The translations under genes were made by a program, and so were the position numbers. A DNA stretch of 12,759 nt, from the NCBI GenBank assembly GCA_039927975.1, contig JBDSTZ010000531.1, positions 1-12,759 of the forward strand, read 5' to 3'. Under the pieces are notes generated by a model. The model was not told where the DNA came from, searched no databases, and saw only the letters and a program-made list of their open reading frames with translations. How positions within the stretch are numbered: the stretch's first letter is position 1; each line of letters starts with the position of its first letter. The stretch is from JBDSTZ01 sp039927975. GTDB lineage: Bacteria; Pseudomonadota; Gammaproteobacteria; Burkholderiales; Burkholderiaceae_D. Below are positions 6,714 through 12,759 of the stretch, in pieces.

Positions 6714-7079
6714 TCAGCCCCGCCAGGGGCGCGGACCGCCGTACAGATGCATGTGCAGATGGTAGATTTCCTGGCCGCCGTCCGGACCGCTGTTGATCAT
6801 GGTCTTGAAACCGCCGCCGGGCTGGCCTTGCTCGTCGTAACTGACCGCGCAGCCGTGCGCGGCGGCCAGCCTGGGCGCCAGCGCCAGCATCCTGCCCAGC
6901 AGGGCGGCGTGGCTGTCGTCGCACTCGGACAGGGTCGCGATGTGCTGCTTGGGAATGATCAGCAGGTGCACGGGCGCGGCCGGATGGATATCCTTGAACA
7001 CCATCAACTCCTCGTCCTCGTGCACCACGCTGGCGGGAATTTGCTTGGCGGCGATCTTGCAGAACAGGCAATCTGGCAT
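6714..7079 (-). CDS. hinT: HIT-domain nucleotide-binding hydrolase (HinT-like)
   Basis: A histidine-triad protein of 121 residues from ATG 7079. A GTG six bases upstream would overlap the ribosome site, so ATG 7079 with AAGGAG five bases before it is preferred. The triad motif is HLHMHLYGG (107-115), with His109 the expected nucleophile. The CLFC pair (Cys4, Cys7) and the block DIHPAAPVHLLIIPKQHI (30-47) are typical of the HINT branch. Such enzymes hydrolyse purine nucleoside phosphoramidates and acyl- or aminoacyl-adenylates in the cytosol. It is the last gene of the his run, 9 bp after hisE, whose TAA stop forms the first bases of the hinT ribosome site. The hisE-hinT-tatA order is common in betaproteobacteria; a direct role in histidine synthesis is not established. 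Confidence 0.95.
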   Translation of the reverse strand: MPDCLFCKIAAKQIPASVVHEDEELMVFKDIHPAAPVHLLIIPKQHIATLSECDDSHAALLGRMLALAPRLAAAHGCAVSYDEQGQPGGGFKTMINSGPDGGQEIYHLHMHLYGGPRPWRG

Positions 7080-7088
7080 GCTCACTCC

Positions 7089-7460
7089 TTAGTGTTTGTC
7101 GGCTTCGGCGGCGTCGCGCAGCACGTCCTTGCGGGCGGCTTTCTCTTCGATGCCGGAGACGCCTTCGCGGCGCGCCAGCTCGTCGAGCACCTGCTGCGGC
7201 GTCAGGTCAAACTGGGCCAGCATGACGAGCGTGTGGAACCACAGGTCGGCGCACTCGTAGAGCACCTTGCTGTTGTCGCCGTCGACCCGCGCATCCTTGG
7301 CTGCCATCACGGTCTCGGTGGCTTCCTCGCCGATCTTCTTGAGAATCGCGTCGTCGCCCTTGGCGAACAGGCGCGAGACGTACGATTTGTCGGGGTCGCC
7401 GCCGTTGGCCAGCTTGCGCGATTCGATCACGGCGGCCAGCCGGGCTAGTGTGACGCTCAT
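7089..7460 (-). CDS. hisE: Phosphoribosyl-ATP pyrophosphatase HisE
   Basis: The 123-residue protein catalyses step 2 of histidine synthesis, removing pyrophosphate from PR-ATP to give PR-AMP. It is an all-alpha MazG-like fold. Hallmarks are KSYVSRLFAKGDDAILKKIG (25-44), GEEATET (44-50) and ECADLWFHTLVML (69-81), which hold the acidic residues that bind magnesium. Its start ATG overlaps the hisI stop in an ATGA (7457-7460), so the two are translationally coupled. This fits their consecutive steps and the fact that many bacteria fuse them into one HisIE protein. Here they remain separate, as in most betaproteobacteria. Confidence 0.97.
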   Translation of the reverse strand: MSVTLARLAAVIESRKLANGGDPDKSYVSRLFAKGDDAILKKIGEEATETVMAAKDARVDGDNSKVLYECADLWFHTLVMLAQFDLTPQQVLDELARREGVSGIEEKAARKDVLRDAAEADKH

Positions 7461-7933
7461 GGGGTCTTCTTCGATGTTGGGGTGTAGATGGTGTCGGGGT
7501 CTTGCAGCACCGGCTCGGTGACCTGCCAGTCGCCGCTCCGGGCGTCGCCGTCGAACTTCTGGAAGAAGCAGGAATGGCGCCCGGTGTGGCAGGCGATCGC
7601 GCCGACCTGTTCGATCTTGAGCAGCACCACGTCCTCGTCGCAATCGAGGCGGATCTCGAGCACCTTCTGGAAGTGGCCGGACTCCTCGCCCTTGTGCCAC
7701 AGCTTCTTGCGCGAGCGGCTCCAGTACACCGCCTGGCCCAGTTCGACCGTGCGGGCGAGCGCGTCGCGGTTCATCCAGGCGAACATCAGCACGTCGCCGC
7801 TGCCCGCTTCCTGGGCGATCACCGGCACCAGGCCGTGTTCGTCCCACTTGACCTTCTTGAGCCACTTGGCGTTGTTGGCGCCCGCGCTTGTCGTTGTCGT
7901 CGTTGTCGTCGTCGTTGGAGTTGTCGTTGGCAT
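7457..7933 (-). CDS. hisI: Phosphoribosyl-AMP cyclohydrolase HisI with poly-Thr N-terminus
   Basis: The 158-residue protein opens the adenine ring of PR-AMP (step 3 of histidine synthesis), a zinc-dependent reaction. The core begins near residue 24 (WLKKVKWDEHGLVPVIAQ). Hallmarks are MFAWMNRDAL (50-59), AVYWSRSRKKLWHKGEESG (68-86), RLDCDED (95-101) and CHTGRHSCF (115-123), which supply the metal-binding Cys and Asp. The first ~23 residues are an odd extension, MPTTTP followed by nine Thr and SAGANN. The ATG at 7933 is well supported by GAGGA five bases upstream, overlapping the hisF TGA stop, and there is no later in-frame ATG before the core, so the extension is probably translated. It lies 8 bp after hisF and overlaps hisE by 4 bp. 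Confidence 0.96.
   Translation of the reverse strand: MPTTTPTTTTTTTTTSAGANNAKWLKKVKWDEHGLVPVIAQEAGSGDVLMFAWMNRDALARTVELGQAVYWSRSRKKLWHKGEESGHFQKVLEIRLDCDEDVVLLKIEQVGAIACHTGRHSCFFQKFDGDARSGDWQVTEPVLQDPDTIYTPTSKKTP
7889..7927 (-). repeat. ACG/ACA trinucleotide repeat encoding the HisI Thr tract
   Basis: Thirteen consecutive codons read Thr, Thr, Thr, Pro, then nine Thr, almost all ACG or ACA. The result is a short imperfect trinucleotide microsatellite (on the plus strand, runs of GTC and GTT). Gain or loss of a unit stays in frame, so tract length can vary without breaking hisI. Confidence 0.85.
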
Positions 7934-7941
7934 GGCTGTCC

Positions 7942-8703
7942 TCAATCCAGGCGCATCGGAATGCCCTGCGCCGCCATGAAGCGCTTGGCCTCCTGCACCG
8001 TGTGCTGGCCGTAATGGAAAATGCTCGCCGCCAGCACCGCGTCGGCGTGGCCCTGCTTGATGCCGTCGGCCAGGTCCTGCAGGCCGCCGACGCCGCCGGA
8101 GGCGATCACCGGGATGCCGACCGCGTCGGACACGCCGCGCGTGAGACCGAGGTCGAAGCCGACCTTGGTGCCGTCGCGGTCCATGCTGGTGAGCAGAATC
8201 TCGCCGGCGCCCAGGCGCTCCATCTTTTGCGCCCACTCGATCGCGTCGAGGCCCGTGGCGCGGCGCCCGCCGTGGGTGAACACTTCCCACTTGCCGGGCG
8301 TGGTCTGCTTGGCGTCGATGGCCACCACGATGCATTGCGAGCCGTGCTTTTGCGAGGCCTCGAACACCAGTTCGGGATTGGTCACCGCCGAGGTGTTCAT
8401 GCTGACCTTGTCGGCGCCGGCATTGAGCAGGCGACGCACGTCCTCGACCTTGCGCACGCCGCCGCCGACGGTGAGCGGAATGAAGACCGTCGAGGCGACC
8501 GCCTCGATGATGTGCAGGATCAGGTCGCGCCCGTCGGACGAGGCGGTGATGTCGAGGAAGGTGATCTCGTCGGCGCCCTGGCCGTCGTAGCGGCGGGCGA
8601 TTTCAACCGGGTCGCCGGCGTCGCGCAGCTCGGTGAAATTGACGCCCTTGACGACCCGGCCGTCGGTCACGTCCAGGCAGGGGATGATGCGTTTTGCGAG
8701 CAT
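7942..8703 (-). CDS. hisF: Imidazole glycerol phosphate synthase cyclase subunit HisF
   Basis: At 253 residues it is a standard-length (beta/alpha)8 barrel. With HisH it converts PRFAR plus ammonia into imidazole glycerol phosphate and AICAR. The start is ATG 8703 (MLAKRIIPCLDV); a longer upstream frame exists, but the family begins here. The catalytic acids Asp11 (CLDV) and Asp130 (VAIDAK) are both present. Phosphate-binding loops are seen at TVGGGVRK (78-85), NTSAV (103-107) and ASGGVGGL (201-208). It follows hisA by 17 bp with no strong ribosome site, and its TGA stop contributes to the ribosome site of hisI. Confidence 0.98.
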   Translation of the reverse strand: MLAKRIIPCLDVTDGRVVKGVNFTELRDAGDPVEIARRYDGQGADEITFLDITASSDGRDLILHIIEAVASTVFIPLTVGGGVRKVEDVRRLLNAGADKVSMNTSAVTNPELVFEASQKHGSQCIVVAIDAKQTTPGKWEVFTHGGRRATGLDAIEWAQKMERLGAGEILLTSMDRDGTKVGFDLGLTRGVSDAVGIPVIASGGVGGLQDLADGIKQGHADAVLAASIFHYGQHTVQEAKRFMAAQGIPMRLD

Positions 8704-8720
8704 GGTGTGTCGGTCCGGCC

Positions 8721-9497
8721 TTAGGCCTGGTCGTCCTCGGTCAGTTCGTCGGCGCGCACTTGCGCGCTGGTCAGGTCGAGCGTGCCCTCGTAGATCGAAC
8801 GGCCGCAGATGACCGCTTCGATGCCCTCGCCCTGCACCGCGCACAGGTCCTCGACGTCCTTGAGGTTGTGCACGCCGCCCGAGGCGATGATCGGAATGCG
8901 CACGGCCTGGGCCAGCTTGACGGTCGCCTCGATGTTCACGCCGCCCATCATGCCGTCGCGGCCGATGTCGGTGTAGACGATCGATTCGACGCCGTAGGCT
9001 TCGAACTTCTTGGCCAGGTCGATCACTTCGTGGCCCGACATCTTGGACCAGCCGTCTGTTGCGACCTTGCCTTCCTTGGCGTCGAGGCCGACGATGATGT
9101 GGCCCGGGAAGGCGCCGCAGGCGTCGTGCAGGAAGCCGGGGTTCTTCACCGCTGCGGTGCCGACGATGATGTAGCTGATGCCGTCGTCGAGGTAGCGCTC
9201 GATGGTGTCGAGGTCGCGGATGCCGCCGCCCAGCTGGACCGGGATCTCGTCGATCTCGTTCTCGACGGCGAAGTCCTGCACCACCTGGAGGATCGATTTG
9301 ACCGCCGATTCATTCTTCGGCTTGCCGGCGAAGGCGCCGTTCAGGTCGACCAGGTGCAGGCGCCGCGCGCCCTTCTTGAGCCAGTGCAGCGCCATTTCGG
9401 CGGGGTCTTCGGAGAAGACGGTGGCAAGTTCCATATCGCCCTGTTTGAGGCGAACGCAGTGACCGTCTTTGAGGTCGATGGCAGGAATGAGCAGCAT
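8721..9497 (-). CDS. hisA: ProFAR isomerase HisA
   Basis: The 258-residue (beta/alpha)8-barrel isomerase opens the ribose of ProFAR to give PRFAR (step 4). It begins MLLIPAIDLKDGHCVRL, with Asp8 as one catalytic acid/base. The second acid, in VGLDAKEGKV, is Asp139. Phosphate-binding motifs are QLGGGIRD (88-95), VGTAAVKNP (112-120) and ASGGVHNL (205-212). Like HisF, with which it shares ancestry, it shows the two-fold half-barrel pattern. It lies between hisH (50 bp upstream) and hisF (17 bp downstream), the usual HisH-HisA-HisF order. Confidence 0.98.
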   Translation of the reverse strand: MLLIPAIDLKDGHCVRLKQGDMELATVFSEDPAEMALHWLKKGARRLHLVDLNGAFAGKPKNESAVKSILQVVQDFAVENEIDEIPVQLGGGIRDLDTIERYLDDGISYIIVGTAAVKNPGFLHDACGAFPGHIIVGLDAKEGKVATDGWSKMSGHEVIDLAKKFEAYGVESIVYTDIGRDGMMGGVNIEATVKLAQAVRIPIIASGGVHNLKDVEDLCAVQGEGIEAVICGRSIYEGTLDLTSAQVRADELTEDDQA

Positions 9498-9547
9498 GAT
9501 CGGTATCGTTTAGGGTGAGGTGAAAGATGAATGTCGGAGAACCTGAA

Positions 9548-10183
9548 TCACGGATTCCAGTGAACGAAATTCTTGTACAGCTGCAGGCCGGCGGCGGCGC
9601 TTTTCTCGGGGTGGAACTGGGTCGCGACGATGTTATCGCGCGCCACCGCGCAGCAGAACGGCGCGCCGTAATCGGTCTCGCCGAGCGCGTGCGCGGAATC
9701 GTCGGGCACCGCGTAATAGCTGTGCACGAAGTAGAAATAGCTGTTGTCGGCAATGCCGTCCCAGATCGGGTGGCCGCGCAATTGGCGCACGCGGTTCCAG
9801 CCCATTTGCGGGACCTTGAAGCGCGAACCGTCGGCCTGCAGGCGGCCGGCCAGGTCGAAGCGCACCACTTTGCCCGGCACCAGGCCGAGACCGGGCGTGT
9901 CGCCCTCTTCGCTGCGCTCGAACAGCATCTGCTCGCCCACGCACACGCCCATCACGGGGCGGCTGGCAAAGGCGCGCAGCACCGCTTCGCGCAGGCCCGG
10001 CGCGCCGAGGGTGTTCATGCAATCGGCCATGGCGCCCTGCCCCGGCAGCACCAGGCGGTCGGCGCTGTCGATCTCGGACGGATCGCTCGACACGACCACG
10101 TTCGCTTCGGGGGCGACGGCGCGCAAGGCTTGCGCGACCGAACGCAGATTGCCCATGCCATCGACTACTACGATTTTCGTCAT
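9548..10183 (-). CDS. hisH: Imidazole glycerol phosphate synthase glutaminase subunit HisH
   Basis: A class I glutamine amidotransferase of 211 residues. It releases ammonia from glutamine and channels it into the HisF barrel. The start is ATG 10183 (MTKIVVVDGMGNLRSVAQAL). The catalytic triad is complete: Cys81 in MGVCVGEQML, and His191 and Glu193 in TQFHPEKS. The oxyanion region LPGQGAM (46-52) and the segment PQMGWN (125-130) also match the family. It lies 7 bp after hisB. The following 50-bp gap before hisA is the largest inside the his cluster and shows no terminator. Confidence 0.98.
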   Translation of the reverse strand: MTKIVVVDGMGNLRSVAQALRAVAPEANVVVSSDPSEIDSADRLVLPGQGAMADCMNTLGAPGLREAVLRAFASRPVMGVCVGEQMLFERSEEGDTPGLGLVPGKVVRFDLAGRLQADGSRFKVPQMGWNRVRQLRGHPIWDGIADNSYFYFVHSYYAVPDDSAHALGETDYGAPFCCAVARDNIVATQFHPEKSAAAGLQLYKNFVHWNP

Positions 10184-10190
10184 GATGGTT

Positions 10191-10781
10191 TTACAGGCTG
10201 CCTTTGGTCGATGGGATGGTGCCGGCGGCACGCGCGTCAAGTTCGGCCGCCATGCGCAGCGCGCGGCCAAAGGCCTTGAACACCGTTTCGCACTGGTGGT
10301 GGGCGTTCTCGCCGCGCAGATTGTCGATGTGCAGCGACACCAGCGCGTGGTTGACGAAACCCTGGAAGAATTCGTGCGCGAGGTCGACGTCGAAGCTGCC
10401 GATCATCGCGCGCTTCCAGGGCACGTGCATTTCGAGCCCGGGCCGGCCGGAGAAATCGATCACCACGCGCGAGAGCGCTTCGTCGAGCGGCACATAGGCG
10501 TGGCCGTAGCGGCGGATGCCCTTCTTGTCGCCGATCGCCTTGGCGACCGCCATGCCGAGCGTGATGCCGGTGTCCTCGACGGTGTGGTGGGCGTCGATGT
10601 GCAGGTCGCCCACGCATTCGATGTCGAGGTCGATCAGGCCGTGGCGCGCAATCTGGTCGAGCATGTGGTCGAGGAAGGGCACGCCGGTGTCCAGCTTTTG
10701 AACGCCGGTGCCGTCCAGATTGATGGCGACGCGGATCTGCGTCTCGTTGGTGTTGCGGGTGATTTCTGCGGTGCGGGTCAT
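10191..10781 (-). CDS. hisB: Imidazoleglycerol-phosphate dehydratase HisB
   Basis: This is a 196-residue, single-domain dehydratase that removes water from IGP to give imidazole acetol phosphate (step 6). It has the duplicated half-domain metal motifs HHTVED (65-70) and HHQCE (161-165), the signature GVPFLDHMLDQIARHG (33-48) and FGRALRMAAELD (171-182). Unlike the enterobacterial protein, it has no N-terminal histidinol-phosphate phosphatase domain, so that step must be done by another gene outside the window. It starts 12 bp after hisC and ends 7 bp before hisH. Confidence 0.98.
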   Translation of the reverse strand: MTRTAEITRNTNETQIRVAINLDGTGVQKLDTGVPFLDHMLDQIARHGLIDLDIECVGDLHIDAHHTVEDTGITLGMAVAKAIGDKKGIRRYGHAYVPLDEALSRVVIDFSGRPGLEMHVPWKRAMIGSFDVDLAHEFFQGFVNHALVSLHIDNLRGENAHHQCETVFKAFGRALRMAAELDARAAGTIPSTKGSL

Positions 10782-10793
10782 GGGGTGCTCTGC

Positions 10794-11882
10794 TTAGTTC
10801 AGTGTTGCCTTGAAGGCATTCAGGAATACGGCGTTTTCTTCCGGCGTACTGATGGTCACGCGGATGCAATTGGCCAGCAATGGGTGCATTTTACTCATAT
10901 TTTTTATCATTACCTTGTCAGCCAAAAGTTTCGCGCATGCATCGTCAGGATTCGCCACCCGCAGCAGCAGGAAATTCGCCTTGGACGGGAACACCTCGAC
11001 CCCGGGCAGCGCCGCCAGATCGGCCGCCAGCTGCTCGCGCGCGGCGTTGAGCAGGTCGGCCTGGGCGTTCAGCACGTCCACATGGTCGAGCGCGAATTCG
11101 GCCGCCACTTGCGTGAGCACGTTGACGTTGTAGGGCGGACGGACCTTCTCGAACTGTTCGAGCAGGGCCGGCGCCGCCGTCATGTAGCCGAGCCGGATGC
11201 CGGCCAGGCCCAGCTTGGACAGGGTGCGCATCACGATCAGGTTGTCGAACTCCGGCAGGCGGTGCATGAAGCTGGTCTGGGCGAACGGTTCGTACGCCTC
11301 GTCGACCACCACCAGCCCGGTGTCGGCCATGGCCTCGATGATCGCCACCATGTCGGCCGTCTCGTACAGGTTGCCGGTCGGGTTGTTCGGGTAGGCCAGG
11401 AACAGCAGCGCCGGCTTGTGCTGTTCGATCGCCGCCAGCATCGCGGCCAGGTCGAGCGTGAAATCGGGCCGCAGCGGCACGCCGACATAATCGGCGCCGG
11501 CGAACATGGCCGAGCGCGAGAACATCACAAAGGCCGGCGATGGCGCCATGATCACGGCGCGCCGGTCCTGGTGCGCCACGGCGGTGGCCATGATCGCGAT
11601 CAGCTCGTCCGAACCGTTGCCAAGCATGACATTATACCCGGCGGGCACGCCCAGCCGGGCGCGGATCTTTTGCTTGACCGTCTCGTAGGACGGCACCGGG
11701 TAGCGGTTGAGCACCGCGCCGGACAGGCGCGCGGCCAGTTCCTCGCGCAGCGCAGCCGGCAGCTGGTAGGGATTTTCCATGGCGTCGAGCTTGATGTAGC
11801 CGCTGGCGTCGGGCACGTTGTAGCTGGCGCAGGCGCGGATGTCGGCGCGGATCGTGTTGCTGATCAGGGTGTCGATGGACAT
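10794..11882 (-). CDS. hisC: Histidinol-phosphate aminotransferase HisC
   Basis: The 362-residue PLP enzyme of fold type I transaminates imidazole acetol phosphate with glutamate (step 7). Landmarks are LDAMENPY (32-39), GNGSDELI (88-95), YPNNPTG (164-170), VVDEAY (192-197) with the cofactor-binding Asp194 and Tyr197, and RTLSKLGLAGIRLGY (219-233) with Lys223 as the Schiff-base lysine. Arg341 (NCIRVTIS) is the expected substrate-carboxylate or phosphate contact. AAGGAA lies five bases before ATG 11882 and is built from the TAA stop of the methyltransferase gene, 9 bp upstream. Near the C-terminus (10887-10917) the DNA drops sharply in GC and uses codons such as ATA, AAT and AGT, unlike the rest of the gene, though the protein there looks normal (MIKNMSKMHPLL). 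Confidence 0.97.
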   Translation of the reverse strand: MSIDTLISNTIRADIRACASYNVPDASGYIKLDAMENPYQLPAALREELAARLSGAVLNRYPVPSYETVKQKIRARLGVPAGYNVMLGNGSDELIAIMATAVAHQDRRAVIMAPSPAFVMFSRSAMFAGADYVGVPLRPDFTLDLAAMLAAIEQHKPALLFLAYPNNPTGNLYETADMVAIIEAMADTGLVVVDEAYEPFAQTSFMHRLPEFDNLIVMRTLSKLGLAGIRLGYMTAAPALLEQFEKVRPPYNVNVLTQVAAEFALDHVDVLNAQADLLNAAREQLAADLAALPGVEVFPSKANFLLLRVANPDDACAKLLADKVMIKNMSKMHPLLANCIRVTISTPEENAVFLNAFKATLN

Positions 11883-11891
11883 GGTGGTTCC

Positions 11892-12749
11892 TTAGAAGAG
11901 CTGCGGTTCGTTCGCGTCCGGCGCGGCGTCTTCGACCGGCTTGCGCTTTTTGGCCGCCGGCGCCTTCGCGGGCGTCGCGTTTGCGGCGATCGGCACGGGC
12001 GCGGCCAGGCGTTGTTCGATGATCTCGCAATAGGCCGGGTTCAGCTCGAAGCCGACAAACTTGCGGCCGCAGCGCTTGGCGGCGACCGCCGTGGTGCCGC
12101 TGCCCATGAAGGGATCGAGCACCACGCCGTCGGGCGGGCACGAAGCCTTGAGCATGCGCTCGATGATTTCGAGCGGCTTCTGGGTCGGGTGGTCGGCGCG
12201 CTCGGGGTGCTCCTTGTGCAGGCGCGAGACGCTCCACAGGTCTTTCGGGTTGTAGCCGAGTTCAAGCCACTTGGCGCCGACGAAGATCGAGCGCGAGCGG
12301 GCTTTCTTGGTTTCGGCGTCGTAGGGAATGCGCACGGCGTCGAGGTCGAAATAGTAATCCTTGCGCTTGACGAAAAAGCCGGCGGTATCGTGCACCGAGG
12401 TGAAGCTGCGCACGCTGCCGCCCATCGAGGGCACCCGGCGGTCCCAGATGATTTCGTTCATCATCGTCATGCGCTGCTTGAGCATGACGAAAATCTCCGG
12501 CGAAAAGCGCCAGGTCAGGAAGATGTACAGGCTGCCGTTGGGCTTCAGCTTGGGCAGGGCCGCGTCGATCCATTGCGCGGTCCAGGCCAGGTAATCGGTC
12601 ACGCTTTGCTGGTCGGAGTCGTTGCCGTAGTCCTTGCCCAGGTTGTACGGCGGATCGGTCAGGATCAGGTCGACCGAACCGTCCGGAATGCGCGCCAGAC
12701 CGGTCAGCGCGTCTTCGCAGAAGACCTGGTTGACCCAGTCCGTGCTCAT
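11892..12749 (-). CDS. Solitary beta-class DNA methyltransferase (N6-adenine or N4-cytosine)
   Basis: A 285-residue SAM-dependent DNA methyltransferase. The catalytic motif TDPPYNLGKDYGND (31-44, DPPY at 32-35) comes first, then a variable middle (about 100-180) that probably recognises the target. HPTQKPLEIIERML (187-200) and the SAM-binding DPFMGSGTTAVAAKRCGRKFVGFEL follow (FMGSG at 214-218). That order (IV, target region, X, I) defines the beta class, which includes CcrM, HinfI and RsrI enzymes; DPPY favours N6-adenine. The last ~35 residues are an Ala/Lys/Pro tail ending EPQLF. No restriction endonuclease is visible; hisC follows after 9 bp and uses this gene's stop within its ribosome site. 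Codon use matches the neighbours, arguing against recent acquisition. ATG 12749 is 10 bp from the window edge, so its promoter and upstream partners cannot be seen. Confidence 0.93.
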   Translation of the reverse strand: MSTDWVNQVFCEDALTGLARIPDGSVDLILTDPPYNLGKDYGNDSDQQSVTDYLAWTAQWIDAALPKLKPNGSLYIFLTWRFSPEIFVMLKQRMTMMNEIIWDRRVPSMGGSVRSFTSVHDTAGFFVKRKDYYFDLDAVRIPYDAETKKARSRSIFVGAKWLELGYNPKDLWSVSRLHKEHPERADHPTQKPLEIIERMLKASCPPDGVVLDPFMGSGTTAVAAKRCGRKFVGFELNPAYCEIIEQRLAAPVPIAANATPAKAPAAKKRKPVEDAAPDANEPQLF

Positions 12750-12759
12750 TGCGGACGTT

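Noticed and set aside
7458..7459. A fused hisIE gene split by frameshift
   Set aside because: hisI has a natural end and hisE a natural start in an ATGA overlap. Separate genes are normal in this group.
7885..7930. Short tandem repeats that at first glance could be a CRISPR or regulatory repeat array
   Set aside because: They are trinucleotide Thr codons inside hisI with no spacer structure.
5912..9518. Long plus-strand open frames opposite tatB, hinT, hisE, hisI, hisF and hisA
   Set aside because: Each is antisense to a gene with unmistakable family motifs, and the compositions are those of GC-driven spurious frames.

Overview
The window is about 12.8 kb of GC-rich DNA from a betaproteobacterium, most likely Oxalobacteraceae (Massilia/Duganella/Janthinobacterium-like). 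The basis is the gene order hisC-hisB-hisH-hisA-hisF-hisI-hisE-hinT-tatA-tatB-tatC, the single-domain HisB (no fused phosphatase), separate hisI and hisE, and the TatA/TatB sequence style. The family-level assignment is inference from gene order and protein style, not a database match.

Left part (1-3588). A plus-strand gene enters from the left edge and ends at 120; only its last 39 codons are visible. It is followed by a plus-strand gene for an exported DUF885-family metallopeptidase-like protein with an unusual Lys/Ala-rich linker after its signal peptide. Facing it is a minus-strand gene for a secreted protein of unknown family. Upstream of that gene lies a probable 61-residue, highly charged small ORF whose stop codon overlaps a promoter-like element.

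Middle (3589-6713). A minus-strand gene encodes a secreted nucleoside-hydrolase-like (DUF1593/Sde182-type) protein. It sits directly downstream of tatC. Next come tatC, tatB and tatA, the complete twin-arginine translocase, with a possible promoter in the 91 bp between hinT and tatA.

Right part (6714-12759). A compact minus-strand operon, in transcription order: DNA methyltransferase, hisC, hisB, hisH, hisA, hisF, hisI, hisE, hinT. It carries the histidine pathway steps except hisG, hisD and histidinol-phosphate phosphatase, which are not in the window. Gaps are -4 to 50 bp. At three junctions the upstream stop codon forms part of the downstream Shine-Dalgarno sequence, and hisI/hisE overlap by ATGA, so translation is probably coupled.

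I see no tRNA, rRNA, CRISPR array, insertion sequence or prophage. Most of the window is conserved core metabolism and export. The less ordinary items are the solitary beta-class DNA methyltransferase leading into the his genes, a poly-threonine microsatellite at the start of hisI, an AT-rich patch inside hisC, the histone-H1-like linker on the DUF885 protein, and the small charged ORF. I did not find convincing evidence of a wholly new multi-gene system.
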